Shown here: positions 38,671-46,543 of the stretch, in pieces
How the letters are laid out: every line of letters begins with the position of its first letter
Numbering within the stretch: position 1 is the stretch's first letter
Origin: Streptantibioticus ferralitis
GTDB lineage: Bacteria > Actinomycetota > Actinomycetes > Streptomycetales > Streptomycetaceae
DNA: 64,000 nt
Direction of reading: 5' to 3'
NCBI RefSeq assembly: GCF_029223525.1
Contig: NZ_JARHTQ010000014.1
Coordinates: 121,831 to 185,830, forward strand
Notes under the pieces: model-generated
The model's database searches: none
Told to the model about the DNA's origin: nothing
Seen by the model: the letters and a program-made list of their open reading frames with translations, nothing else
Translations under genes and position numbers: made by a program

Positions 38671-39060
38671 TCACCGGTGATGCGATTGGCGACGCACGGT
38701 GTTCGTCGGCAAGGGTTGGGAGGTGGCCAGCACCTTGGCCACGGTGGTGGCGACGATCTCTGCTGGGGTCTCGGTGTCAAAGGAGATGCTGTAGCCGGGC
38801 ACCGTGTTGGTGCCGGTGACTGCGAGCTTCCAACCCTCTTCTTCGGTTCCGGGGCGTCCCAGCGGAAACCATCCGAGAGAGAAACGGGAGTCCTTGGAAC
38901 TTATGTGGACATCTGCTCGGCCGTCCACGATCAAGGTGAAGTCCTCGGCGTCGAACTGACCGATGACCGTGTTTGGTTGGCCCGGACCGAGTCGCCAAGA
39001 GCGCAGCCGAAGGGCCTCGACGGTCGTGGAGAATCCGGGCCGAGCAGCCTCTACGCCCAC
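38671..39060 (-). CDS. DUF317-like protein, short
   Basis: The 129-residue protein resembles the DUF317 domain of streptomycetes. It has VDGRADVHISSKDSRFSLGWFPLG, then GWKLAVTGTNTVPGYSISFDTETPAEIVATTVAKVLA. DUF317 proteins usually carry two such domains and are often near conjugative or phage-derived DNA; only one is here, so it may be truncated. GTG 39060 starts it, without a clear ribosome binding site. Flanked by degenerate DNA. Function unknown. Confidence 0.6.
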   Translation of the reverse strand: MGVEAARPGFSTTVEALRLRSWRLGPGQPNTVIGQFDAEDFTLIVDGRADVHISSKDSRFSLGWFPLGRPGTEEEGWKLAVTGTNTVPGYSISFDTETPAEIVATTVAKVLATSQPLPTNTVRRQSHHR

Positions 39061-39260
39061 GGGTAATCACCTCTCTGACATGGGGTGTTCCGGGAAACGC
39101 CTACATTGGCATGCTCCTGCCGCTGCTCGCGAGTCCTTTCGGGAGCACTTCTGTCTGCCCCCGGCGAACTGTCCCTGGACAGTGAAGCCAGCCGCCCTGT
39201 CATTCAATCGAGGCGTTTGACACCGAACCTAGGCGTCCACGCCCTCGCGCCGCCCCGACC

Positions 39261-39290
39261 GGCTGGTACCGCCGATGGCTGGTACCGCCG
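39261..39290 (+). repeat. Pair of 14-bp direct repeats GGCTGGTACCGCCG
   Basis: Copies at 39261-39274 and 39277-39290 are identical and 16 bp apart. Each contains the palindrome GGTACC. The pair lies within the loop of the CGCCCCGA/TCGGGGCG inverted repeat. Confidence 0.8.
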
Positions 39291-39320
39291 CGATCGGGGC
39301 GGTTGTGCATCTGCCGGCCA

Positions 39321-39361
39321 CCGCTCATCGAGGAGGGCCGGGACCCGTCCTCGATGAGCGG
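39321..39361 (-). terminator. 14-bp perfect hairpin after the dienelactone-hydrolase-like gene
   Basis: The arms CCGCTCATCGAGGA and TCCTCGATGAGCGG enclose 13 bases with further GGG/CCC pairing. It starts 50 bases beyond the minus-strand gene's stop, a normal place for its terminator. Confidence 0.7.
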
Positions 39362-39411
39362 CACCCTGGCCGACAGTGCCTACCGGCTGCTGCCGGCCTG
39401 GCGGCCCGGCC

Positions 39412-40134
39412 TCACTTCAGGTGCCGGCCGAAGAACCGGCCCCCGTCTTCCACCTCGAACCACGGGGTGCCGGTGTGCCCGCCCAGATTGGCGTGCATCG
39501 TCTTCTCCTTGGTGCCGAAGGCGTCGAACAGGTCCAGGGCCCGCTGGCGGGGGTTCCCTTCGTCGTCCCACTGCAGCAGGAACAGCAGCGGAATGGTGAC
39601 CTGCCGGGCCTCCTCGCGTTGGGCGCGGGGCACGTAACCCCCGGCGAAGAAGCCGGCGGCCGCGATGCGCGGCTCGACCACCGCCAGCCGAATGCCGACG
39701 GCGGTCCACCCCGAGTACCCGACCGGGCCGCCGATCTCGGGCAGCGAAAGGAGGGCGTCCAGGGTGGTCCGCCATTCCGGGACCGCCTTTTCGACCAGCG
39801 GGCCGATGAAGGACTCGAAGATCTCATCGACCGGCTCGCCGGCCTGCATCGCCCGGCGGAGGTCGGCGCGGGCCTGCTCGTCGGCGGCGGAACGGGGCCG
39901 GTCACCGCACCCGGGGGCGTCGATGGTGGCCACCGCGTAGCCGTACGCCGCGGATTGCCGGGCCCGGGCCACCAGCCGGGATTCCCCCTTGGGCAGGCCG
40001 TTGTTGTGGGCCATCAGGATCAGCGGGGCCGGTGTGGCGGATCCAGGCGTCCACAGGGTGCCGGGGATCTCGCCGAGGGTGAATTCGCGCTCGAGGACAC
40101 CGTCGTCGAGGCGCTGTTCAGAAGTGAAGTGCAT
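39412..40134 (-). CDS. Alpha/beta hydrolase, dienelactone hydrolase-like
   Basis: The 240-residue protein has PLILMAHNNGLPKG as an unusual oxyanion segment, GYSGWTAVG with the nucleophile Ser near residue 140, FLLQWDDEGNPRQRAL with the acid, and LGGHTGTPWF with the histidine. Length and layout fit the dienelactone hydrolase/FrsA-like group; the substrate is unknown. No signal peptide. ATG 40134 (MHFTSEQRL) starts it. The 284 bases between this start and the next gene's stop (40135-40418) show no supported gene. Confidence 0.85.
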   Translation of the reverse strand: MHFTSEQRLDDGVLEREFTLGEIPGTLWTPGSATPAPLILMAHNNGLPKGESRLVARARQSAAYGYAVATIDAPGCGDRPRSAADEQARADLRRAMQAGEPVDEIFESFIGPLVEKAVPEWRTTLDALLSLPEIGGPVGYSGWTAVGIRLAVVEPRIAAAGFFAGGYVPRAQREEARQVTIPLLFLLQWDDEGNPRQRALDLFDAFGTKEKTMHANLGGHTGTPWFEVEDGGRFFGRHLK

Positions 40135-40418
40135 GGTCGTGCCTTTCGGGAGTGCTCTTGAACGGCGCTCCCGGACGACCTATCGCCCGACCGTGACCCC
40201 GGAGGGGAGCACCCATGTCGATACTGCGTTCACGGGTACCACCTCCTCGTTCTTTCGCACGGCCTCCAGGAAGGTAGCAGTGGTCGCCGTGGTCCGCCAA
40301 ACGGTTTTTTGCGGAGGCGCTGTGGCCGGATGCCACGCAGTCACTCGCCTAAAGGCCAAGGCCGTGTGGTTAACAAGCCCTAATAGAATGATCGCCGGCA
40401 TGACGCGGAGTAACCCGT

Positions 40419-40907
40419 TCAACGCATAGGGCGTAGGACGGCTGCGTAGTCCTCTCCGCCGTACAAGGACTCGTAGCGGATCTTGAGTGTGAGCCGCCGG
40501 TTGATCAGGTCCTTGACTTCGGCGTGGTTCTGCGGGTCGTAGCTCGCGACACTCAACAAGTACTGTTCGTAGTCGATGGCGATGACCTCTCCTTGGCTGA
40601 AGGTCACAGCGGATGGGCGCACCGACAGGCGGTCTCGGACACGATCAGCACTGCGTCTGTCCCAGGCGCCAATCACTTCGTCATCGACGGTGAGCGTGCT
40701 CTCGACGATGACCGCCGGCCCAAGTCCGGAGTTGATGAGCCGGATCCCAGCTCTGCCTCCCGTCGGCCAGCCGCGGTGTAGTTGGAGTATCGGGCGCACC
40801 GAATGGCGGTTGTGTTGCCGCATGGCGTGCGCCTGGTAGACCGAGACGATCAGCGATGCGACAGCGATCACGACCGCGCAGATCGCGGTGACGGTGTCTG
40901 CGTTCAT
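40419..40907 (-). CDS. Membrane-anchored protein of unknown function
   Basis: The 162-residue protein begins with one hydrophobic span (AICAVVIAVASLIVSVYQAHAM), followed by a basic segment and a soluble domain rich in beta-type sequence (GIRLINSGLGPAVIVESTLTVDDEVI). This layout occurs in many actinomycete proteins of unknown role that put a small domain on the inner membrane face. No family is recognised. ATG 40907 is divergent from the soxR-like gene with about 50 bases between the starts. Confidence 0.65.
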   Translation of the reverse strand: MNADTVTAICAVVIAVASLIVSVYQAHAMRQHNRHSVRPILQLHRGWPTGGRAGIRLINSGLGPAVIVESTLTVDDEVIGAWDRRSADRVRDRLSVRPSAVTFSQGEVIAIDYEQYLLSVASYDPQNHAEVKDLINRRLTLKIRYESLYGGEDYAAVLRPMR

Positions 40908-40959
40908 CCCATCCCCCTGGTGAAGCCTCCCCGCTCTGACGGCATCCGAACCGATCGTC

Positions 40960-41469
40960 GTGTCCCATCCCGACGTTCACCGGTTGTCCAGGCCATGGGG
41001 GCGTCGCCACGCACGCGACCGCCTCACCATCGGCGAACTCGCCGCCCGCATCGGCCTGGCCACCTCCGCCCTGCGGTACTACGAGGAACTCGGCCTGATC
41101 CACTCCGAACGCACCGCGGGCGGCCAGCGCCGATACAAGCGGGCCACGCTGCGCCGTGTCGGCTTCGTCCGCGCCGCCCAGCAGGTCGGCCTCACCCTCG
41201 ACGAGGCCCGCTCCGCCCTGGCGGAACTCCCCTCCGGCCGCACCCCCAACGCCACCGAATGGGCCCATGTCACCCGCTCCTGGCAACGCCGCATCGACGA
41301 CCAGATCGCCGCCCTGGAACGCCTCCGCGGCCGCTTCACCGGCTGCATCGGCTGCGGCTGCCTGTCACTGACCAAGTGCCGCCTGTACAACCCCGCCGAC
41401 ACCGCCGCCGCCGCGGGCGCCGGTGCGCGCTACCTCCTGGACGGCCCAGCCCCGAAACCGCAACGTTGA
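40960..41469 (+). CDS. soxR: SoxR-type MerR regulator with [2Fe-2S] cluster
   Basis: The 169-residue protein has a MerR helix-turn-helix (LTIGELAARIGLATSALRYYEELGLI, about 22-47) and a coiled dimerisation helix. The cluster motif CIGCGCLSLTKC has cysteines at about 129, 132, 134 and 140. In Streptomyces SoxR senses redox-active secondary metabolites rather than superoxide. GTG 40960 is used; no strong ribosome binding site is seen. No SoxR target site was recognised nearby. Confidence 0.92.
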   Translation: MSHPDVHRLSRPWGRRHARDRLTIGELAARIGLATSALRYYEELGLIHSERTAGGQRRYKRATLRRVGFVRAAQQVGLTLDEARSALAELPSGRTPNATEWAHVTRSWQRRIDDQIAALERLRGRFTGCIGCGCLSLTKCRLYNPADTAAAAGAGARYLLDGPAPKPQR

Positions 41470-41601
41470 GCGACGGTTACGTAAAGTGTTTGCCGCGTGA
41501 CGTGGCGCATTCACGTTCGGGCCGTGAGCGGCCACCGCGCGAAGTGCGGTATTGTTCTCGTGCGCGGTCAGCCGGGGGAAACCCCAACGCGGGCCAAGCA
41601 C

Positions 41602-41675
<74 letters not shown>

Positions 41676-41694
41676 CTTGCGAAACCGCAGGTCG

Positions 41695-41730
41695 AAGGCC
41701 GTTTCCGTGAGTAACGGAAGCGGCCTTTGT
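41695..41730 (+). terminator. Terminator after tRNA-Pro
   Basis: The arms AAGGCCGTTTCCGT (41695-41708) and ACGGAAGCGGCCTT (41714-41727) pair over 14 bp with one wobble pair, around a GAGTA loop, followed by TTTGT. It is about 20 bases beyond the mature tRNA end. Confidence 0.88.
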
Positions 41731-42631
41731 CGTGTTTGCGGTGGGAGCGAACGGGGAGCCCTCTGGGAGCGCTCTTGCTCCCAGCCTCAAGTGGTGTCAA
41801 TCGGGGGCGATTTGTCCGTCATCCGATCGGGTCGATGTGGGGCTCGGTACGGGGACGTTGCGCGCCGTCGTCAACCGTTGGGTGGCGAGGTCACCCGGGA
41901 TGATGTTGATGTAGCGGCCATCGAGAGGCCAAAATGCCCCTTGGCGGGTTCTGGCCGACCTTTGGCCAAGGGAGCGGAGTGCGATGCTCCCCATGGGACG
42001 GGGGTGGCGGGGTAGCCGGAATGGCTGAGGTCCTCTATGCCCGCAGGTCAGGGCGCCTTGCTTTTGTGCGTTGCAGCGCTCGCCGTCCCGTAAAGCCCGG
42101 GCAATGCCCCTTGGTGCCGCTCCGCAGACGGGGCACTCCCAGGGCGACCGGGCAGTACGGCACCGCTGCGCGCGGTACGGGGTCCTTCGGTTGGCCATGG
42201 GACGTCTAATTGGACACGTCTCCGGAACGCACCTCAGGGGCATGGGGTCTCTGTCCGTGGCAAAGGGGCCTACACGTTTACTTCGTGAGAAGTCCCTCGT
42301 CGGGGATCACGCTCGGTTCGACCTGCCCGTGGTCTTGACTGCCCGAGGGATGAGCAAGTAGCCCCCACCCCTCCGGCATGTTGGCCTACCAATGATTGAG
42401 TGTCGCAGCTGTGGATGAGAAGTGATCGGGCATCAGCAACGCTGGCGGAGGGTTCGTCTGTCGCGCCGCAGGTTCGAGCCCTCAGGGGGCGTAACAGACT
42501 TGTGAACAGGCGCGAACCGCAATCTTCTGGTGCGCTGGTCTCGATCGAGGTGACGTACACGCTGTTCGCGCCTCGCAGCTGCTGATTCCGTTCTCGCGTG
42601 TGACCAGTGAGGTGTGGACTGGGAGAATGGC
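41731..42631. other. Non-coding or degraded stretch between tRNA-Pro and the AlbA-type gene
   Basis: In these 901 bases no frame has a ribosome binding site and a plausible protein. No integrase, repeat of the tRNA 3' end or RNA gene was recognised. A GCAGGTTCGA block near 42468 resembles a tRNA T-arm but has no matching arms. Confidence 0.55.
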
Positions 42632-44485
42632 GTGGTGTCAGAACTGCTGTTGGACCGTGCTCGTGAGGCCGTAGTTGCGCAGGCCCCGGACAAGCTGCTG
42701 GGCCTACGCGAATGTGTGTGGCTGGACGCGAAGCGCGACCCTTACCACCTGTCCAGCCCGGCGCAGATCGAAGAACTCACCAAGGATGTCGCAGCGTTCG
42801 CCAACGCCCCGTCGGGCGGGCTGCTGCTCCTGGGCATCAGTACTCGACGCGAGGGTGACAGTGAAGTTCTGTGCGAGCTGTGTCCGTTCGAACGCGATGC
42901 GGTCAACCTCGACCAGGTGCGCAAACTCATCCGGGAGCGCATCACCCCGCCGCCCCGTGGCGTGGACGTGGACTGGATCCCGTGCGACGAGGGCCGCGGG
43001 ATCGTCGCCGTCGACGTGCCGCCGCAGCCGTCGTCCAGTCTTCCGTACGTTCTGGCAGCACCCGTCGGCAAGCACGGCCAGGTCAACCAGCACACAGTGG
43101 TCGTCCCGCTCCGAGAGGCGGATGGCACGCACTGGCTGCCGAGGAGCGAGGTCCAGCGCCTGCTGGCCGCCGGATGGGCCTCCCGCAGTGGCCCAAGCCC
43201 GCAGTTCCTGGCCAGCGTGGTTGAGAAGGCGGTCTCCGAGGCGCACGACCGGACCCAGAATGCAGGTCCCGTCTATCGGCCGGGGCAGGGTCTGCCGGCG
43301 CGTGAGCAGGAATTCGCCCAGGTCTACGAGGCACTGCGCGGCACGGTCCCCATCGGCGCGCCCTCGAGCGAGGTCTTGTACGAGGGCGTGGGCGTCGTGC
43401 AGCACTTCGCGCCCGCCACGCCTTCCGGGCACGGCTGGGTGCTGTGTGCCTTGCCGCAGCGGCGGCCGGTCGCAGTGGCCGAGCCGCTGTGGCTGGAGCT
43501 TCTCGCGGCCGGCGGCGCGGCACAAGGCGGCGACCCGACGGGGGCGCTCGGCTATCCGGTCGCCGACCCGAGTGAGCCGGCGATCTTCGACGCGGACACC
43601 CCGGTCCTGGAGCTGGAGGCGGGCCGTTGGGGAAGGGGGCGGCTGGTGCGCGGGGCAGACGGGCAGTGGCGCTGGGAACCGGTGCCCCGAATGGGCTTCG
43701 ACCTCTCGCCGTCGGCCCGAAGCTGGACCGGCGACCGGAATCCGCCGCAGCTGCGGCTACGCGCCTTGGTCCGGCTTCTCTGGGCCGACGCCGGCACGCT
43801 CGAGGTCTCCACCGACAAGCACCGACAGCTCAAGGCCGCCCTGCCCACCAGCTCATTGGCCAGGGCGGTGGCGGTGCTCTCCACGCGCCGCGGGGCGCAC
43901 CTGCCGGCGGACGCGTGGATGCCCGGACCGCACTCCAACTCACTTAACCAGGTCAGCTACTCCAGCACCGTCACCGCACCCGACGGCTCTCCAGCGCTGG
44001 TCGGCGAGGTGATGATGGCCCTCGCCAGCTGGGGCGTGGTCACCTGCGCCGAGGTCCGCGTCGCGGATACCACCGCCTGGCAGGCAGCGCTTGGGGCCGC
44101 CGCTGTGGCCGCAGACGCGACGAAGCTGACCCTGGAGGAAGTTCAGGAGGTCCTGTTCGCCGCCTGGACAACTGCCGCTCACCTGCTGCCGCAAGCAGCT
44201 ACCCCTCGGCCGTCCAACCACCGCTGGTCTGGCAACCCCACCGTTGAGCTCTGCCTGTCAGCCGAGCACGGATACGACCAGTCCGGCCCTCATCTGATGC
44301 TCCCCGACCTGATCGACCTCACCCCGTTGGGGCCGACCGACCGGACCACGTTGCCGGAGATGTCCGTGACCATCACTACGGTGCCCTGGAAAGCAGAGGC
44401 TGACCAACGCCAACTGCTGCGCCGGGCCCTGGCACGGATGGTTCACGGTTTCGGATTCCTGGAGGCCGACGAAGCACGGCTGTGA
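42632..44485 (+). CDS. AlbA_2/Schlafen-type domain protein, possible defence factor
   Basis: The 617-residue protein starts with an AlbA_2 (divergent AAA-4, Schlafen core) domain. The block ECVWLDAKRDPYHLSSPAQI, then ELTKDVAAFANAPSGGLLLLGI at about residues 27-70, is the family's core with an acidic-lysine strand. A segment VDVPPQPSSSLPYVL follows. The rest, about 400 residues, has no recognised domain. Schlafen-core proteins bind or cut RNA and occur in anti-phage systems. GTG 42632 is preferred, with GGGAG 5 bases upstream; GTG 42614 is an alternative. It points the same way as the large operon but is separated from it by a broken gene and an insertion sequence. Confidence 0.75.
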   Translation: MVSELLLDRAREAVVAQAPDKLLGLRECVWLDAKRDPYHLSSPAQIEELTKDVAAFANAPSGGLLLLGISTRREGDSEVLCELCPFERDAVNLDQVRKLIRERITPPPRGVDVDWIPCDEGRGIVAVDVPPQPSSSLPYVLAAPVGKHGQVNQHTVVVPLREADGTHWLPRSEVQRLLAAGWASRSGPSPQFLASVVEKAVSEAHDRTQNAGPVYRPGQGLPAREQEFAQVYEALRGTVPIGAPSSEVLYEGVGVVQHFAPATPSGHGWVLCALPQRRPVAVAEPLWLELLAAGGAAQGGDPTGALGYPVADPSEPAIFDADTPVLELEAGRWGRGRLVRGADGQWRWEPVPRMGFDLSPSARSWTGDRNPPQLRLRALVRLLWADAGTLEVSTDKHRQLKAALPTSSLARAVAVLSTRRGAHLPADAWMPGPHSNSLNQVSYSSTVTAPDGSPALVGEVMMALASWGVVTCAEVRVADTTAWQAALGAAAVAADATKLTLEEVQEVLFAAWTTAAHLLPQAATPRPSNHRWSGNPTVELCLSAEHGYDQSGPHLMLPDLIDLTPLGPTDRTTLPEMSVTITTVPWKAEADQRQLLRRALARMVHGFGFLEADEARL

Positions 44486-44575
44486 GCCTGGGGCCAGTGT
44501 GCCCGGTCATGACGAGTGACCGCCACGGCTCGACTCGGTAGCGTTGCCGTGCAGGCGAGATTGAGGGAGGGGCTC

Positions 44576-45029
44576 GTGAAGTACGGGGATGCTACCTACA
44601 TGGCGGCCAGAGACGCGCTGGCGGAGATCCTGCGGGGGCTGGGCCCAGGAGGGGCGCGTGGACACCTACAAGGCGCTGAGTGAGGTCCTGGCGCCAGATC
44701 ACCGGGTGCAGTATCACGGCGGGATGTTGGCGCTCCTGCTGGCGGATGTCTGCGGCAAGGACAACAACGGGCCGGTGCTCTCGGCCATCGTGGTCAACGG
44801 GCAGAGCAAGAAGCCGGGCAGAGCAAGAAGCCGTCGGGCCAGTTCTTCGAGCTGGCCGTGACTGAGTTCAACCGTCGCGACCCAGACTGGACGTGGCAGC
44901 AGGAGCGATGTGTGGATGAGGTATTCGGCAAGAGCAAGGTCACGGCGCTTCGACACGAGGGCTGCGTGCTCTCAGTTCACAGACTAGAGGTCCAATTACC
45001 GTCGCCCGCTGGAAGGATCCAAGGTATCT
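44576..45029 (+). pseudogene. Frameshifted small hypothetical gene cut by the insertion sequence
   Basis: A strong GAGGGAGG site precedes GTG 44576 and the frame reads YGDATYMAARDALAEILRGL. One extra G in GGG 44641-44643 then shifts it. The next frame continues RVDTYKALSEVLAPDHRVQY, GGMLALLLADVCGKDNNGPV and so on. A 17-bp tandem duplication (44799-44832) then shifts it again into PSGQFFELAVTEFNRRDPDW. The joined protein would be about 140 residues, similar to short streptomycete proteins of unknown function that I cannot name. The last frame runs into the insertion sequence at 45030. Confidence 0.75.
44799..44832 (+). repeat. 17-bp tandem duplication causing a frameshift
   Basis: GGGCAGAGCAAGAAGCC occurs at 44799-44815 and again, identically, at 44816-44832. 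Seventeen is not a multiple of three, so the duplication shifts the frame. Removing one copy restores an open reading of NGQSKKPSGQFFEL. Confidence 0.9.
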
Positions 45030-45033
45030 TGTG

Positions 45034-45053
45034 CCGCTCGAAAATACGATTCG
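45034..45053 (+). repeat. Terminal inverted repeat of the insertion sequence, left
   Basis: CCGCTCGAAAATACGATTCG, an exact 20-bp complement of 46229-46248. Confidence 0.9.
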
Positions 45054-45081
45054 TGCTGTGACCTGTGCTGATGTCGTTGGG

Positions 45082-46162
45082 TCAGGCGGCGCGTTGGCAC
45101 TCGTTGGCCAGGCTGTCGAGGACGGGCCGTCGTCGGATCCGGTGGCCCTGGGAGTCGGTGACGGCGGCCGGGGTGGGCGGTTGGTCGCTGTCCGGGGGTA
45201 GTTGTTGCCGGGATTGGTGGGGGCGGTGCCTGTTGTAGTGGCGGATGTATTCGGTCAGTGCTGCCATGGCATGGGCTTGGTTGTAGATCAGCATGCGGTC
45301 CAGGATTTTGCGGCGGAGGGTGCCCACGACTGTCTCGCAGATCGCGTTCGCTCTCGGTGCCTGTGGCGGGCTGAGCAGGACCTGCACGCGGTCGGCCTCG
45401 AAGATGCCGTCGAAGTAGCATGTGTACTTGCTGTCCCGGTCGCGGATGAGGAAGCGCAGTGAGTCCATGCGGCACCCCAGTGTCATGGCGAGATTCCTGG
45501 CCTGGTGAACGGTCCACTGAGCCGTGGGGTGCGCGGTAACGCCAGCGGGGTGCAGGCGCCGGGTGCTGTGTTCGATGAAGACCAGGACGTACAGCCGTCT
45601 GAGCGAGACCGTGTCGAGGTGCGGGAAGTCGGCGGCGATGGTGCCGTGGGCGTGTGCGGTGAGGAACTGGCGCCAGGTCGGCCCTGAGCGCTGCGGGGCG
45701 GGATCGATGCCAGCGGCATGCAGGGTCGCCCAGGCCGTGGACGGGGCGATCGGGTAGCCCAGGCGGGAGAGTTCGCCCTGTATCCGCCGGTGGCCCCAGG
45801 TGCTGTTCTCCCGGGCCAAGCGCAGGATAAGCTGCTTGACAATGGGTGCGGTACAAGGTCGGCCAGGGCGGCGCTGGGTGAACGTCCACTTGCGGGCGAG
45901 GGGTTGACGGTGCCAGGCCGGCAAAGTGGTGGGGGTGGCCCCGAAGGCCTGGCGTCAGCGCTCTCGAGGGATCAGCCGGGAGAGCGCGGCGAGCCAGACG
46001 CGGTCAGCCGGCTCGTACCGGACCCGGGCGATCTGACGGTGCAGTCGCATTCTCATGCCGTAGCACCAGCACTTCAGCATCTTTGGCCGCGCGACTGCGC
46101 AGTACGACAGCGGGCACTGTGATCAGATTCCGGACCAGCGTGGCGACGACCGACAGCGACAT
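45082..46162 (-). pseudogene. Broken integrase-core (IS3/IS481-like) transposase
   Basis: The start at 46162 reads MSLSVVATLVRNLITVPAVV, then DAEVLVLRHENA. About 2 bases are missing near 46040-46046, shifting the frame. The correct frame then reads RQIARVRYEPADRVWLAALS and hits a TGA at 45955-45957 where relatives have Trp. The remaining 280 codons hold the DDE core: FPHLDTVSLRRLYVLVFIEH, FLIRDRDSKY, then PRANAICETVVGTLRRKIL and HYNRHRPHQSR. The catalytic residues remain, but expression of one protein is impossible. Typical of a common Streptomyces element family; exact family name uncertain. Confidence 0.88.
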
Positions 46163-46228
46163 CCGCAGATCGTCGCAGGCCGATCGAGGCCGCGCCGCCA
46201 GGATCAGCAAACCTGCAGGCCACAGGCG

Positions 46229-46248
46229 CGAATCGTATTTTCGAGCGG
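46229..46248 (-). repeat. Terminal inverted repeat of the insertion sequence, right
   Basis: CGAATCGTATTTTCGAGCGG, the exact complement of 45034-45053. Confidence 0.9.
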
Positions 46249-46252
46249 GACA

Positions 46253-46543
46253 GGGGAGTAAGCGGTCGTGGTGGAGTTCAGGTTCAAACGTGTAGCGGCC
46301 GCCATAGCATCGGCGTCCACGATTCACAAACCCGCAGGTCAGCCGGGGTCGGTCTAGCTGGGGGCCGATCCCGTCGGCCGGGAGCCAGGAGCCGGATGGC
46401 AGTGGCCGACGTTTGTGGCTCCCGCCCAGGACTCGCGCCTGCGGCCAAGCTATGCGGGATGATGAGTATTTGGCCTTGCCTGACCTCCGTCGATTGTCAC
46501 AGGGATACGCGATGATGTAGGCCGGTCCAGTAGCGAGAGGGGT
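46253..46543 (+). promoter_or_regulatory. Leader and probable promoter region of the defence operon
   Basis: These 291 bases between the insertion sequence and the operon contain no gene. A TTGTCA at 46494-46499 could be a -35 box, with a poor -10 (TGTAGG at 46516-46521). AGAGGGG before 46542 is the ribosome binding site. The insertion lies close enough to have changed the operon's promoter. Confidence 0.4.

Larger units (their letters stand above)
39061..39411. other. Intergenic region with direct repeats and hairpins
   Basis: These 351 bases hold no gene. They contain two 14-bp direct repeats (39261-39290) inside a larger inverted repeat CGCCCCGA/TCGGGGCG (39251-39301), and a strong 14-bp hairpin (39321-39361) before the next minus-strand gene end. 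Confidence 0.65.
45030..46252 (-). mobile_element. Insertion sequence with an inactivated transposase, about 1.22 kb
   Basis: The ends carry inverted repeats: CCGCTCGAAAATACGATTCG at 45034-45053 and its exact complement at 46229-46248, extended outward to TGT/ACA termini at 45030 and 46252. They enclose a minus-strand integrase-core transposase broken by a frameshift and a stop. No target-site duplication was found at the flanks, which suggests an old insertion or a later rearrangement. Confidence 0.88.

Noticed and set aside
40180..40422. 80-codon minus-strand open frame between the hydrolase and the membrane protein genes
   Set aside because: It has a hydrophobic start but no ribosome binding site or recognisable domain, and it overlaps the end of the neighbouring gene by a few bases. 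Evidence too weak.
41934..42209. 91-codon open frame between the tRNA and the AlbA-type gene
   Set aside because: It has no ribosome binding site and a Trp/Gly/Arg-rich sequence without regular protein character. Left as noncoding.
42460..42500. A second tRNA or attachment-site copy near GCAGGTTCGA
   Set aside because: Only a T-arm-like block is present. Acceptor, D and anticodon arms cannot be formed, and the match to the tRNA-Pro 3' end is limited to about 10 bases.
45030..46252. Target-site duplication flanking the insertion sequence
   Set aside because: The bases outside 45030 and 46252 do not match each other over any useful length.
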